This document shows positions 34,633 through 42,018 of a stretch of DNA of 53,062 nucleotides, piece after piece. The position numbers were made by a program, and so were the translations under genes. The stretch's first letter is position 1. Every line of letters begins with the position of its first letter. Below the pieces are notes generated by a model. The model ran no database searches. It was not told the origin of the DNA and was given only the letters and a program-made list of their open reading frames with translations. Source of the DNA: an uncultured Lachnospiraceae bacterium (GTDB lineage: Bacteria; Bacillota; Clostridia; Lachnospirales; Lachnospiraceae); NCBI GenBank assembly GCA_902781215.1, contig CACZIO010000017.1, forward strand, positions 1-53,062, written 5' to 3'.

Positions 34633-34661
34633 GATTAAAAGCCGCCTGTCGGGAGACACGA

Positions 34662-34722
34662 AACCGTTTGGGACGGTTCTCCCGGTTCTTTTTGTACCGC
34701 CTGGATCCGTCCCAAGTGGTCT
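34662..34722. repeat. intergenic GGGACGG repeat, locus G
   Basis: AAACCGTTTGGGACGG (core at 34670) continues TTCTCCCGGTTCTTTTTGTACCG to CCGTCCC (34707) and AAGTGGT. The first 30 bases are almost identical to the MATE terminator at 33567-33602. Lies after the NamZ gene stop. Confidence 0.7.
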
Positions 34723-34743
34723 CCCCTGGCGCTTCCCTGCGGT

Positions 34744-36195
34744 TCATTCCTCATAGAGCAGGTACTGCTGTCTCTGCTCTTTGAAGGCCTCCACTTCCTC
34801 CTGCCAGGAGTTCTCGATCTCCTCCGGTCCGCATCCATCCTCGATCATGCGGCGGACCCGGTCTGTACCGAAGAGGTAGTCGATCCAGTAGTGCCCTGCT
34901 CCGTCCGGGTCTCCGAAAAAGGAGATGTCCGGCCGGGTATCCTGCAAGGCCCAGTAGGCTTCGATCAGGTAGGTCAGATCAATTTTTTCCTGTAAGATAT
35001 GGTCCAGCGGAATTGCCCGCAGGTCCCTGCCGTAACAGGTCTGTCCCTCGAAGGGCGGGGAGACGGCCCCCTCCATGCTGACGGGTGTGAAGGAGAAGGA
35101 ATCCTGCAGGTAAGGGCTGCCGTAGATCTCAAAGGGATACTCTGTCCCTCTTCCGACGGAAAAAGCCGTGTTTTCGAAATAGCATGTGGAGGCATAGAGG
35201 TAAACTGCCCGCATGTCCTTGAGGTTGGGGGAGGGCCGCATGACCAGGGAGGTCAGTGTCCGATGGGTGTAGTTTTGGCAGGGAACGACGGTGAGCCTGC
35301 AGGAGTCAGGTCCTGTGGAGAGCCATCCCTCGCCGTTGATCATCCGGGCCAGCTCGCCCAGGGTCATGCCGTGCACGACCGGAATGGGCAGGTTGCCTAC
35401 GCCGGAGGTGAATTCCTCCTCCAGGACGGGGCCGTCCACATAGAAGCCGTTGGGATTGGGGCGGTCCATGATCAGGACTTCCTTTCCGGCCGCCGCGCAG
35501 GCGTCCATCAGGTGGTACATGGTGATGTAGTAGGTATAGTAGCGCAGGCCCACGTCCTGGATGTCGACCACCAGCACATCAAAGAGGTCCAGTTCAGCTG
35601 CCGTAGGCTGTTCCGGCCTGTTTCCGTAGAGGGATATGATGGGGATCCCGGTCTTTTCGTCCACGGTGTCATCGACACCGGCGCCGGCATCGGACGTTCC
35701 TCTGAAGCCGTGTTCGGGGCTGAATACCGCCTTCACATCGACGCCCTGCCGGACCAGGACATCCAGGATATGGTCACCGTATGTGACGTCCGTCCCGTCC
35801 GCGTTTTTCCCGAAGGGGATCAGGTCTGCCCCGTTCTCCGGCAGGCCATGCTCTTCCGGGAGGTTCCCGGGATCCGATGCGCCCTGCCTGTTGTCCGTGA
35901 TCCTTTTTTCAGCCCTATGCTCTTCCGTCACCTGTTCACCAGACTCTTCTCCCCCGGTCCGGTTTCCGGCAATCCCGGTCTGGTTGGAAAAGAGGGCGAC
36001 TCTCTTTTCTTTGAGCAGAGGCAGGTAGAGGTCCGGCTGTTCATCCCCCAGCAGGACCGATTCCGCCTGATATGCCTGATTCTGTTCTGCTGACAGTCCT
36101 TTTGAGCTCGTATCACTTATATCTGCAAATCCGCTTCCGAGCATGGCAATCCCTGCAAGAATGGCTGTCATTTTGCAAAAAACATTCATGATCAT
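34744..36195 (-). CDS. NamZ-type exo-beta-N-acetylmuramidase (DUF1343)
   Basis: 483 residues from ATG 36195 (MIMNVFCKM), eight bases after AGGAG; an N-terminal hydrophobic signal (TAILAGIAMLGSGFADI) suggests export. The DUF1343 core is clear: LLKEKRVALFSNQTGI, VKAVFSPEHGFRG, PIISLYG, DVLVVDIQDVGLRYYTYI-like, LIMDRPNPNG, GMTLGELARMINGE and SPNLKDMRAVYLYA. Characterised members release terminal MurNAc from peptidoglycan fragments. An insertion of about 60 polar residues sits after the SNQTG motif. The gene is monocistronic as far as can be seen. Confidence 0.85.
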   Translation of the reverse strand: MIMNVFCKMTAILAGIAMLGSGFADISDTSSKGLSAEQNQAYQAESVLLGDEQPDLYLPLLKEKRVALFSNQTGIAGNRTGGEESGEQVTEEHRAEKRITDNRQGASDPGNLPEEHGLPENGADLIPFGKNADGTDVTYGDHILDVLVRQGVDVKAVFSPEHGFRGTSDAGAGVDDTVDEKTGIPIISLYGNRPEQPTAAELDLFDVLVVDIQDVGLRYYTYYITMYHLMDACAAAGKEVLIMDRPNPNGFYVDGPVLEEEFTSGVGNLPIPVVHGMTLGELARMINGEGWLSTGPDSCRLTVVPCQNYTHRTLTSLVMRPSPNLKDMRAVYLYASTCYFENTAFSVGRGTEYPFEIYGSPYLQDSFSFTPVSMEGAVSPPFEGQTCYGRDLRAIPLDHILQEKIDLTYLIEAYWALQDTRPDISFFGDPDGAGHYWIDYLFGTDRVRRMIEDGCGPEEIENSWQEEVEAFKEQRQQYLLYEE

Positions 36196-36256
36196 CGGTC
36201 TGTCTCCTGCTTCCACGGCGTCATTCAGGTCCTCTGCCATCTCCCGGGCCGTCGTC

Positions 36257-36697
36257 CTATTCGCCCGCACCGGCTTCTGATGCGATCCTGGCCTGAACTC
36301 CCAGGTAGACCACAAACGCGCCGATCGCGATCATGATGACGTTTTTGACAAGCCGGTTCGCCTTGGAATCCTCAAGTTCATCGACGTATATCTCGGACGG
36401 ATTCTCCGGGTTATAATGGACCGTTACATTCTGGTCCTGATCTACGCTGTAACGGGAAGTCGTCTCCAATGTGAGGGGTTCTCCGCCTGCTTCATACTCC
36501 AGGGTGACCCTGTACATCCTTCCTGCGGAGATTGAATTGTAGCTGGACACCTCCCTGACCACGCCGGATGTTTCCTCTGTACAATTGGGGTTCTTTACAG
36601 ACGAGGAATTCCCATTCGGCATTGCTGAATAGATGCCGAGCAGGCATATGATGAATCCGGCGACCATCAAATACGTAGATTTTACTTTAGCACTCAT
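36257..36697 (-). CDS. DUF3592-like membrane protein
   Basis: 146 residues. A membrane helix at each end (TYLMVAGFIICLLGIY and NVIMIAIGAFVVYLGV) encloses an extracytoplasmic beta domain with YRVTLEYEAGGEPL and VTVHYNPENPSEIYV, the DUF3592 pattern. The function of the family is unknown. It lies 61 bases upstream of the NamZ gene on the same strand, so the two may be co-expressed. Confidence 0.7.
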   Translation of the reverse strand: MSAKVKSTYLMVAGFIICLLGIYSAMPNGNSSSVKNPNCTEETSGVVREVSSYNSISAGRMYRVTLEYEAGGEPLTLETTSRYSVDQDQNVTVHYNPENPSEIYVDELEDSKANRLVKNVIMIAIGAFVVYLGVQARIASEAGAGE

Positions 36698-36709
36698 ATC
36701 GGGTTCCTT

Positions 36710-36952
36710 TCATTCTTTCCGACCATGCCGCTCGTCAGAGCGGCGACGCGAGGAGAAAGTTTTTGTCGCCGCCCCTGCCGAAGCCCATTTCTCTGACGGG
36801 GCGCGGCGCAGCATCAGGCTCATGCGGTTGCAGTTGAAGATCTCGATCCCCACCGTGCAGGGCATGCAGTATCCGCAGCCCCAGCAGAATGCCCCGCCGA
36901 GGGACCGGATGGCATTTCCCACATTATACACGTACAGCCCCGCGGTTTCCAT
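36710..36952 (-). pseudogene. C-terminal scrap of an aldo/keto reductase with Fe-S motif
   Basis: 80-codon frame. It contains FCWGCGYCMPCTVGIEIFNC, a C-x2-C-x2-C-x2-C cluster-binding motif, and NRMSLMLRRAPSEKW, features I recognise from the C-terminal ferredoxin-like extension of anaerobic aldo/keto reductases. The catalytic barrel is absent and the second half drifts into Arg/Ser-rich sequence over a hairpin (GCCGCTC-gtca-GAGCGGC). No ribosome site precedes the ATG. Likely a remnant. Confidence 0.45.
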
Positions 36953-37015
36953 ACGAAAACTGCAGGGCTGTGTGTTTCAAACCAAAGACCGTCAAACCGG
37001 ATATCAGGCAGAAGA

Positions 37016-37486
37016 TCAGGCCTGGTCCATCGTGCGGATCAGGTTGACCATTTCAATCGCGCCGAGGGCACAGTCGTAACCCTTATTGCCCGCCTTGGTC
37101 CCGGCGCGCTCAATGGCCTGCTCGATGTTTTCGGTGGTCACGACGCCGAACATGACCGGGACTTCCGTCTCCATGGAGACTGCCGCAATCCCCTTGGACA
37201 CCTCATTGCAGACGTAGTCATAATGACTTGTGGACCCGCGGATGACGGCGCCCAGGCAGATCACGGCATCATATTTGCCGCTCTTAGCCATTTTTTTTGC
37301 AATGAGAGGGATCTCAAAAGCGCCGGGGACCCAGGCGACATCGATGCAGTCCTCTCCGACATCGTGGCGGCGCAGGCCGTCCAGAGCCCCGCCCACCAGT
37401 CTGGATGTGATAAATTCATTGAACCTGGCTGCAACGATACCGATCCGGATCTCCCTGGCCGTCATTTTTCCTTCCAGTGTTTTCAT
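37016..37486 (-). CDS. ribH: 6,7-dimethyl-8-ribityllumazine synthase
   Basis: 156 residues. It condenses 5-amino-6-ribitylaminouracil with dihydroxybutanone phosphate, the penultimate riboflavin step. Motifs: [36 protein letters not shown] with the catalytic His, [15 protein letters not shown] and GAIEM. The last gene of the rib operon, 83 bases after ribBA. Confidence 0.96.
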   Translation of the reverse strand: MKTLEGKMTAREIRIGIVAARFNEFITSRLVGGALDGLRRHDVGEDCIDVAWVPGAFEIPLIAKKMAKSGKYDAVICLGAVIRGSTSHYDYVCNEVSKGIAAVSMETEVPVMFGVVTTENIEQAIERAGTKAGNKGYDCALGAIEMVNLIRTMDQA

Positions 37487-37569
37487 TCAGAATGTCCTCC
37501 TTACTTGTAATGATTAATACTTGTAATTCAGCGCCCTTCTATTGCGGGCGCATTGTCTGTCGGGTCTGC

Positions 37570-38769
37570 TCAGTATTTGACCATGTGGCCCATGCGCATC
37601 TGCTTGGTCCTGAGGTAAAAGACATCATGAGGATTGGCCTCCATCTGGATCGGGACGCGCTCCCTGATCTCCATGCCGAATTCCTCGAGCTGGTAGACCT
37701 TGTCGGGGTTGTTGGTGAGAAGGCGCATGGACTTGACGCCGAGCTCGCGCAGGATCTGGGCGCCGATGAAGTATTCGCGTTCATCGCCGGCAAAGCCCAG
37801 GGCCAGGTTGGCCTCGAGGGTGTCCATTCCCTGCTCCTGCAGCTCATAGGCCCGGAGCTTGTTGATGAGGCCGATCCCGCGGCCCTCCTGCCGCATGTAG
37901 AGCAGGATCCCGCGGCCTTCTTTTTCGATCTGTGTCATGGCGGAGGCCAGCTGCTGGCCGCAGTCGCAGCGCAGGGAGCCGAAGGTATCGCCGGTCAGGC
38001 ATTCGGAGTGGACGCGGCAGAGGATATCCCTCCCGTCGCCAATCTCTCCCTTGACAAGGGCGATGTGGTGTTCACCGTTGAGTCTGTTCACAAAGCCATA
38101 TGCGCGGAAGTCACCATACTTGGTCGGAAGGCTGACCTCGGCCATGCGGTCCACCAGGCGGTCGTGGCACTTGCGGTAGTTCTGGAGTTCCCTGATGCTG
38201 ATAAATGTAATGCCCCATCTGGCCGCCAGTGCTTTCAGCTCCGTCGTCCGCATCATGGTGCCGTCCTCCCGCATGATCTCACAGCACAGGCCGCAGGCAT
38301 GCAGGCCAGCCAGGCGGCAGAGATCCACCGTCGCTTCCGTGTGGCCATCGCGCTCCAGGACGCCGTTGGGCTTTGCCAACAGGGGAAACATGTGTCCCGG
38401 CCTGCGAAAATCCTGCGGTTTTGCGTCATCGGCCACACAGGCCATGGCCGTCATCGACCGCTCCTTTGCCGAGATTCCGGTCGTGGTCGAGACGTGATCG
38501 ATGGAGATCGTAAATGCGGTCTCATGGTTGTCCGTGTTGGTGCGGACCATCTGCGGGATCTGCAGGCGGCGGACATATTCCTCGGACATGGGCATGCAGA
38601 TCAGTCCTTTGCCGTGGGTCGCCATAAAATTGATGTTCTCCGTCGTCGCAAACTCCGCGGCACAGATAAAATCCCCTTCGTTCTCGCGGTCGGGATCGTC
38701 CACGACCAGGATGATCTTTCCCTCCCGCAGATCCTGCAGTGCCTGTTTGATCTGGTGAAACTGTTCCAT
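37570..38769 (-). CDS. ribBA: bifunctional DHBP synthase / GTP cyclohydrolase II
   Basis: 399 residues. The N-terminal half makes dihydroxybutanone phosphate from ribulose 5-phosphate ([20 protein letters not shown]). The C-terminal half opens GTP ([22 protein letters not shown] with three zinc-binding Cys, and [19 protein letters not shown]). Both active sites look whole, so this one gene supplies both starting branches of the pathway. It lies between ribE and ribH. Confidence 0.97.
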   Translation of the reverse strand: MEQFHQIKQALQDLREGKIILVVDDPDRENEGDFICAAEFATTENINFMATHGKGLICMPMSEEYVRRLQIPQMVRTNTDNHETAFTISIDHVSTTTGISAKERSMTAMACVADDAKPQDFRRPGHMFPLLAKPNGVLERDGHTEATVDLCRLAGLHACGLCCEIMREDGTMMRTTELKALAARWGITFISIRELQNYRKCHDRLVDRMAEVSLPTKYGDFRAYGFVNRLNGEHHIALVKGEIGDGRDILCRVHSECLTGDTFGSLRCDCGQQLASAMTQIEKEGRGILLYMRQEGRGIGLINKLRAYELQEQGMDTLEANLALGFAGDEREYFIGAQILRELGVKSMRLLTNNPDKVYQLEEFGMEIRERVPIQMEANPHDVFYLRTKQMRMGHMVKY

Positions 38770-38894
38770 AGTGCTTTCTCTCCTCCTTTTGTGTAATCAT
38801 CAGCTGTGTTCTCTAGTGATGGTTTATTCAAAACAGCAGCCCGCCCGTCTCATCAGCGCTGCACAATCCTTCACTGAGATTTACGCTCCACGAC

Positions 38895-39623
38895 TCAGAA
38901 GCCATTTTCCAGCAGGAACTGCCTGCTGATGCCGGAGCTGCCGGTATCAGTCCGGGCCCGGGAGCGCGCAGAATCGTAACTGCCGGAACCGGCCCGTGTG
39001 AATTCCACGCTGCTTTTGGAGACTGCCGGATCCGGTCCGACTGCCAGGAGCCTCTCGACATATTTCCCGATGATGTCCGTCTCCAGATTGACAATATCTC
39101 CTTTTTGCCTGTACTGCAGGACCGTCTGTCTGACTGTGTGCGGGATCGCGGAGATGGAGAAGCGGTCCGCATAGACCTCCGCGACGGTCAGGCTGATTCC
39201 GTCCACGGTGACGGAGCCCTTTTCCACGATATATCGGAGCACGCCGGGGGCAGCCCTGAATGTGTACCAGACGGCATTGTCATCGCGGCGGATCGCCGTG
39301 ATGGTTCCGACGCCGTCCACATGACCGGCAACGATATGGCCTCCAAAACGGCCGTCAGCCGGCATGGCGCGTTCCAGGTTGACGCGGGATCCGGCGGAGA
39401 GCTTCGACAGGGATGTCCTGCGGAGCGTCTCATGCATGACATCCGCTGTAAAAGAATCGCTGTCCATGCCGGTAACGGTCAGGCAGATCCCGTTGACGGC
39501 AATGCTGTCTCCAATCTTCGTACCCTCCAGGACCGCATCTGCCCCGATCCTGAGGATGGCGGAGGCGGGTCCTCGCCGGATGTCCCTGATGGCGCCCATT
39601 TCCTCTACGATTCCAGTAAACAT
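38895..39623 (-). CDS. ribE: riboflavin synthase alpha chain
   Basis: 242 residues, starting MFTGIVEEMG, the family hallmark. Two lumazine-binding barrels follow each other (about 1-95 and 96-195; IAVNGICLTV and VTVDGISLTV mark each). Two lumazines are dismutated to riboflavin. It is about 25-30 residues longer than usual because a Ser/Arg/Gly-rich insert (SYDSARSRARTDTGSSG) lies between KYVERLL and the normal C-terminal FLLENGF. Also called ribC in Bacillus. Confidence 0.95.
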   Translation of the reverse strand: MFTGIVEEMGAIRDIRRGPASAILRIGADAVLEGTKIGDSIAVNGICLTVTGMDSDSFTADVMHETLRRTSLSKLSAGSRVNLERAMPADGRFGGHIVAGHVDGVGTITAIRRDDNAVWYTFRAAPGVLRYIVEKGSVTVDGISLTVAEVYADRFSISAIPHTVRQTVLQYRQKGDIVNLETDIIGKYVERLLAVGPDPAVSKSSVEFTRAGSGSYDSARSRARTDTGSSGISRQFLLENGF

Positions 39624-39720
39624 ATCTTCTACCTTCTCTGCTTTTTATGATTTTGATATTTTTCCTGCAGACTTACTGCCGGATCTATGCAGGTTTTCCT
39701 TTGATCTCAACAGGCTTTTT

Positions 39721-40848
39721 TCAGGTCTGCTGCACGCTGTGATCGGCCTGCAGCTCTCCCTCGATCAGGAAGTCCACGCCAAACCTGGTGACGGAGGCAT
39801 TTTCCAGCTTAAATGCCTGCGCGGGATCCGGAATCCCCTGGCCGGCGACGGGAGTCATGGCAGAGGCGCCGCCAAAGAGCTTAGGTGAGATGTACGCCAT
39901 CACGCGATTGACGATCCCGCTCTGCAGGGCGGACCAGTTGAGCCTGCCTCCTCCCTCCAGCAGGATGCTGTCGATGTTTTCCCGACCGAGTCTGCACATC
40001 AGGTCCCGCAGATCCAGGTGCATGTCACCGCTGTGAGGGACCTGCAGGATGCGGCATCCTTTTTCCTCCAGCCTGGCGATCTGCTCCGGATCATCACTGC
40101 AGGTCGCCAGGATGGTCGGGACCTCCCAGGCGGTCTGAACGATCCTGGATTCAAGAGGGATCCGCAGATGGGTGTCGCAGACGATCCGCACCGGATCTTT
40201 GCTGTCGGGGAGCCTGCAGGTCAGGAGCGGGTCATCCTCCAGCACTGTGCCGATCCCGACCATGATCCCGGTCAGGTCGTGCCGCAGTTTCTGCACATGG
40301 GCCCGCGCCTCCTCCCCTGTCACCCATTTGGAAAGGCCGGTATAGGCGGCGATCTTGCCGTCCAGGGTCATGGCGTATTTCATGACCACATAGGGTGTTC
40401 CGGTCGTAATATAGTGAAAAAAAATCCGGTTGGACTCGTCACAAGCCGCTTTCAGGACACCCTGCGTCACCTCGATGCCATGCTCCCGCAGGATCCGGAT
40501 GCCGCCGCCCGCCACTTTGGGATTGGGATCTGCACTTCCCACGACGACGCGGCGGATCCCCGCCTCCAGGATCGCTTCTGTACATGGCGGCTGTTTGCCG
40601 TGGTGGCAGCAGGGCTCCAGGGTGACGTACATGGTCGCGCCCACCGCGGATTTCCCCGCTTCCCTGCAGTTTTTCAGAGCGTTCCGCTCCGCATGCAGAT
40701 CTCCGTAACGTTCATGGCAGCCCTGCCCGATCACCGACCCGTCCGCCCCGACAATGACAGCTCCCACCACCGGGTTGGGGGCGGCGCGGCCCCGCCCTTT
40801 TTCGGCCAGGTCAAGGGCCATGCGCATATAGTGCTCGTCCACTTTCAT
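39721..40848 (-). CDS. ribD: riboflavin deaminase/reductase
   Basis: 375 residues. The N-terminal cytidine-deaminase-fold domain has HAERNALKNC and EPCCHHGKQPPC for zinc; the C-terminal reductase domain has MKYAMTLDGKIA and LLEGGGRLN. Together they carry out the second and third steps after GTP opening. It is the first gene of the rib operon. AGGAGG is twelve bases before ATG 40848, longer than ideal spacing. The IS200-type element ends only about 25 bases upstream of the start codon. Confidence 0.96.
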   Translation of the reverse strand: MKVDEHYMRMALDLAEKGRGRAAPNPVVGAVIVGADGSVIGQGCHERYGDLHAERNALKNCREAGKSAVGATMYVTLEPCCHHGKQPPCTEAILEAGIRRVVVGSADPNPKVAGGGIRILREHGIEVTQGVLKAACDESNRIFFHYITTGTPYVVMKYAMTLDGKIAAYTGLSKWVTGEEARAHVQKLRHDLTGIMVGIGTVLEDDPLLTCRLPDSKDPVRIVCDTHLRIPLESRIVQTAWEVPTILATCSDDPEQIARLEEKGCRILQVPHSGDMHLDLRDLMCRLGRENIDSILLEGGGRLNWSALQSGIVNRVMAYISPKLFGGASAMTPVAGQGIPDPAQAFKLENASVTRFGVDFLIEGELQADHSVQQT

Positions 40849-41082
40849 AAGCTGTATTTACCTCCTGTTCGATAGTCAGGACCACCGGCTTAGCCGGTGG
40901 CCTGCTCCACCCCTATAAGGGGATATTACCTGCTTGCGCCCGGAAGGCGCATTGAGGGCCTGCCAATTGCACCACATCCTCAGCTGCCCCTAAAGGGGCT
41001 CTTTCAATGCTTCCTTCCGCTGGCGCAGCCCCATAAGGGGCTTGCTGGTTTGCTTTGATTTCCTACTACCACTCCAAGTGGT

Positions 41083-41559
41083 TTACCTCTTGTTTTTCCT
41101 CACCGGCTCACCCGTAAACGGGTCGATGTACTCTACTAAAGACATCTGATCATACTCCAAATCTTCTTTGAGCTGGTTCTGGATATATTTCTTGATTGCA
41201 GCTGTATTCTTCCCCACTGTATCAACATAATATCCTCTGCACCAGAAGTGACGATTCCCATATTTGTACTTTAAGTTTGCATGCTTCTCAAAGATCATGA
41301 GTGAGCTTTTTCCTTTCAAATACCCCATGATTTCTGATACAAAATATTTGGGTGGTATTCTTACAAGCATGTGAATGTGATCTGGGCAGGCTTCTGCCTC
41401 TATAATCTCAATTCCTTTTCTCCTACACAATGTTCCAAGGATTTGTCCAACATCTGCCCTAATCTGTTTGTAAATCACTTGCCTTCTGTACTTTGGTGCG
41501 AAGACTATGTGATACTTGCATTCCCATTTTGTGTGGGCTAAACTGTTATCTGTGCCCAT
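41083..41559 (-). CDS. tnpA: IS200-family Y1 transposase
   Basis: 158 residues. The HUH motif is in CPDHIHMLV, and the catalytic Tyr is in the helix IKKYIQNQ. It cuts and joins single-stranded DNA at hairpin ends. The frame is intact, so the element may be active. ATG 41559 follows GGGAGG, part of which is inside a stem (see 41569-41620), matching the translational damping known from IS200. Confidence 0.93.
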   Translation of the reverse strand: MGTDNSLAHTKWECKYHIVFAPKYRRQVIYKQIRADVGQILGTLCRRKGIEIIEAEACPDHIHMLVRIPPKYFVSEIMGYLKGKSSLMIFEKHANLKYKYGNRHFWCRGYYVDTVGKNTAAIKKYIQNQLKEDLEYDQMSLVEYIDPFTGEPVRKNKR

Positions 41560-41568
41560 TGCACACCT

Positions 41569-41620
41569 CCCGTGATATTTTATTTGTGGTTTTGCAGACC
41601 CACATTTATCTTATCACGGG
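41569..41620 (-). promoter_or_regulatory. 5' leader hairpin occluding the tnpA ribosome site
   Basis: CCCGTGATA (41569-41577) and TATCACGGG (41612-41620) pair perfectly, with a smaller GTGG/CCAC stem inside. On the minus strand the proximal arm runs into the GGGAGG of tnpA, so folding would hide part of it. Confidence 0.65.
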
Positions 41621-41692
41621 ATTTTGCTTATATCTAAAGATCTTCCCTCCCCCTGCAGAGCAGGGGGTTTATTGTGACTGCGACACAAACAA

Positions 41693-41725
41693 AAGCTCCG
41701 GAACGTATGTCACGTTCAGGAGCTT
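41693..41725 (-). terminator. expression-platform terminator of the FMN riboswitch
   Basis: AAGCTCC (41693-41699) pairs with GGAGCTT (41719-41725), and GAACGT with ACGTTC inside, split by one mismatch, loop of five. On the minus strand it is followed by TTTGTTTG. It lies about 90 bases beyond the aptamer, with smaller alternative stems between (GGATGC/GCATCC and AAAGGAT/ATCCTTT) that could act as antiterminator. Confidence 0.75.
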
Positions 41726-41812
41726 GTTTTTCATCAAAGCGGATGCAAAGACAGCATCCGATCAAAAGGATATGTCAATGATCCTTTCTCAGCAGCGCTG
41801 TATTTGCTTCCA

Positions 41813-41920
41813 AATCTTCTTCCATCCAGACTATACTGTCGGCCTCGGAGTTTCACCGAATCATGCCTTGCGGCTCGCGGGCTGTACCGCCGGTAGGGAC
41901 TTGCACCCTGCCCTGAAGAT
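41813..41920 (-). ncRNA. FMN riboswitch (RFN element)
   Basis: Read on the minus strand: CTTCAGGGCAGGGTG, CAAGTCCCTACCGGCGGT, AGCCCGCGAGC, GATTCGGTGAAACTCCGAGG, CCGACAGTATAGTCTGGATG. These are the conserved blocks of the FMN aptamer in the correct order. FMN binding should lower expression of the rib operon. The insertion sequence lies between this and ribD. Confidence 0.96.
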
Positions 41921-41944
41921 TTCTTATTCAGTTTTACCTTGTCA

Positions 41945-41973
41945 ACTATACTTTAATGCATTACCGCTGTCAA
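41945..41973 (-). promoter_or_regulatory. rib operon promoter
   Basis: TTGACA (41968-41973) and TATAGT (41945-41950) on the minus strand are 17 bases apart. The start point near 41938 is just before the FMN aptamer. No other comparable promoter was noticed between the insertion sequence and ribD. Confidence 0.8.
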
Positions 41974-42018
41974 GTGGTAATTACGTCCCCGCAGGCCCTT
42001 CCAGGTCCTTCGCGGTCC

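Larger units (their letters stand above)
40874..41675 (-). mobile_element. IS200/IS605-type insertion sequence (tnpA only)
   Basis: About 0.8 kb with no inverted terminal repeats, as expected. The end near ribD starts at GTCAGGACCACCGGC and folds into hairpins (CCACCGGC-tta-GCCGGTGG; CCCC-tata-AGGGG). The other end holds CCCCCTGC-aga-GCAGGGGG (41649-41667). The exact outer boundary there is uncertain by about 20 bases. A second copy of the ribD-side end occurs at 52964-53062 with seven differences in 99 positions. No tnpB/IscB is present. It is inserted between the FMN riboswitch and ribD. Confidence 0.85.

Noticed and set aside
41693-41725. Hairpin as part of the insertion sequence end
   Set aside because: It lies beyond the IS hairpin at 41649-41667 and has the position and T tract of the riboswitch terminator; assigned to the rib leader.
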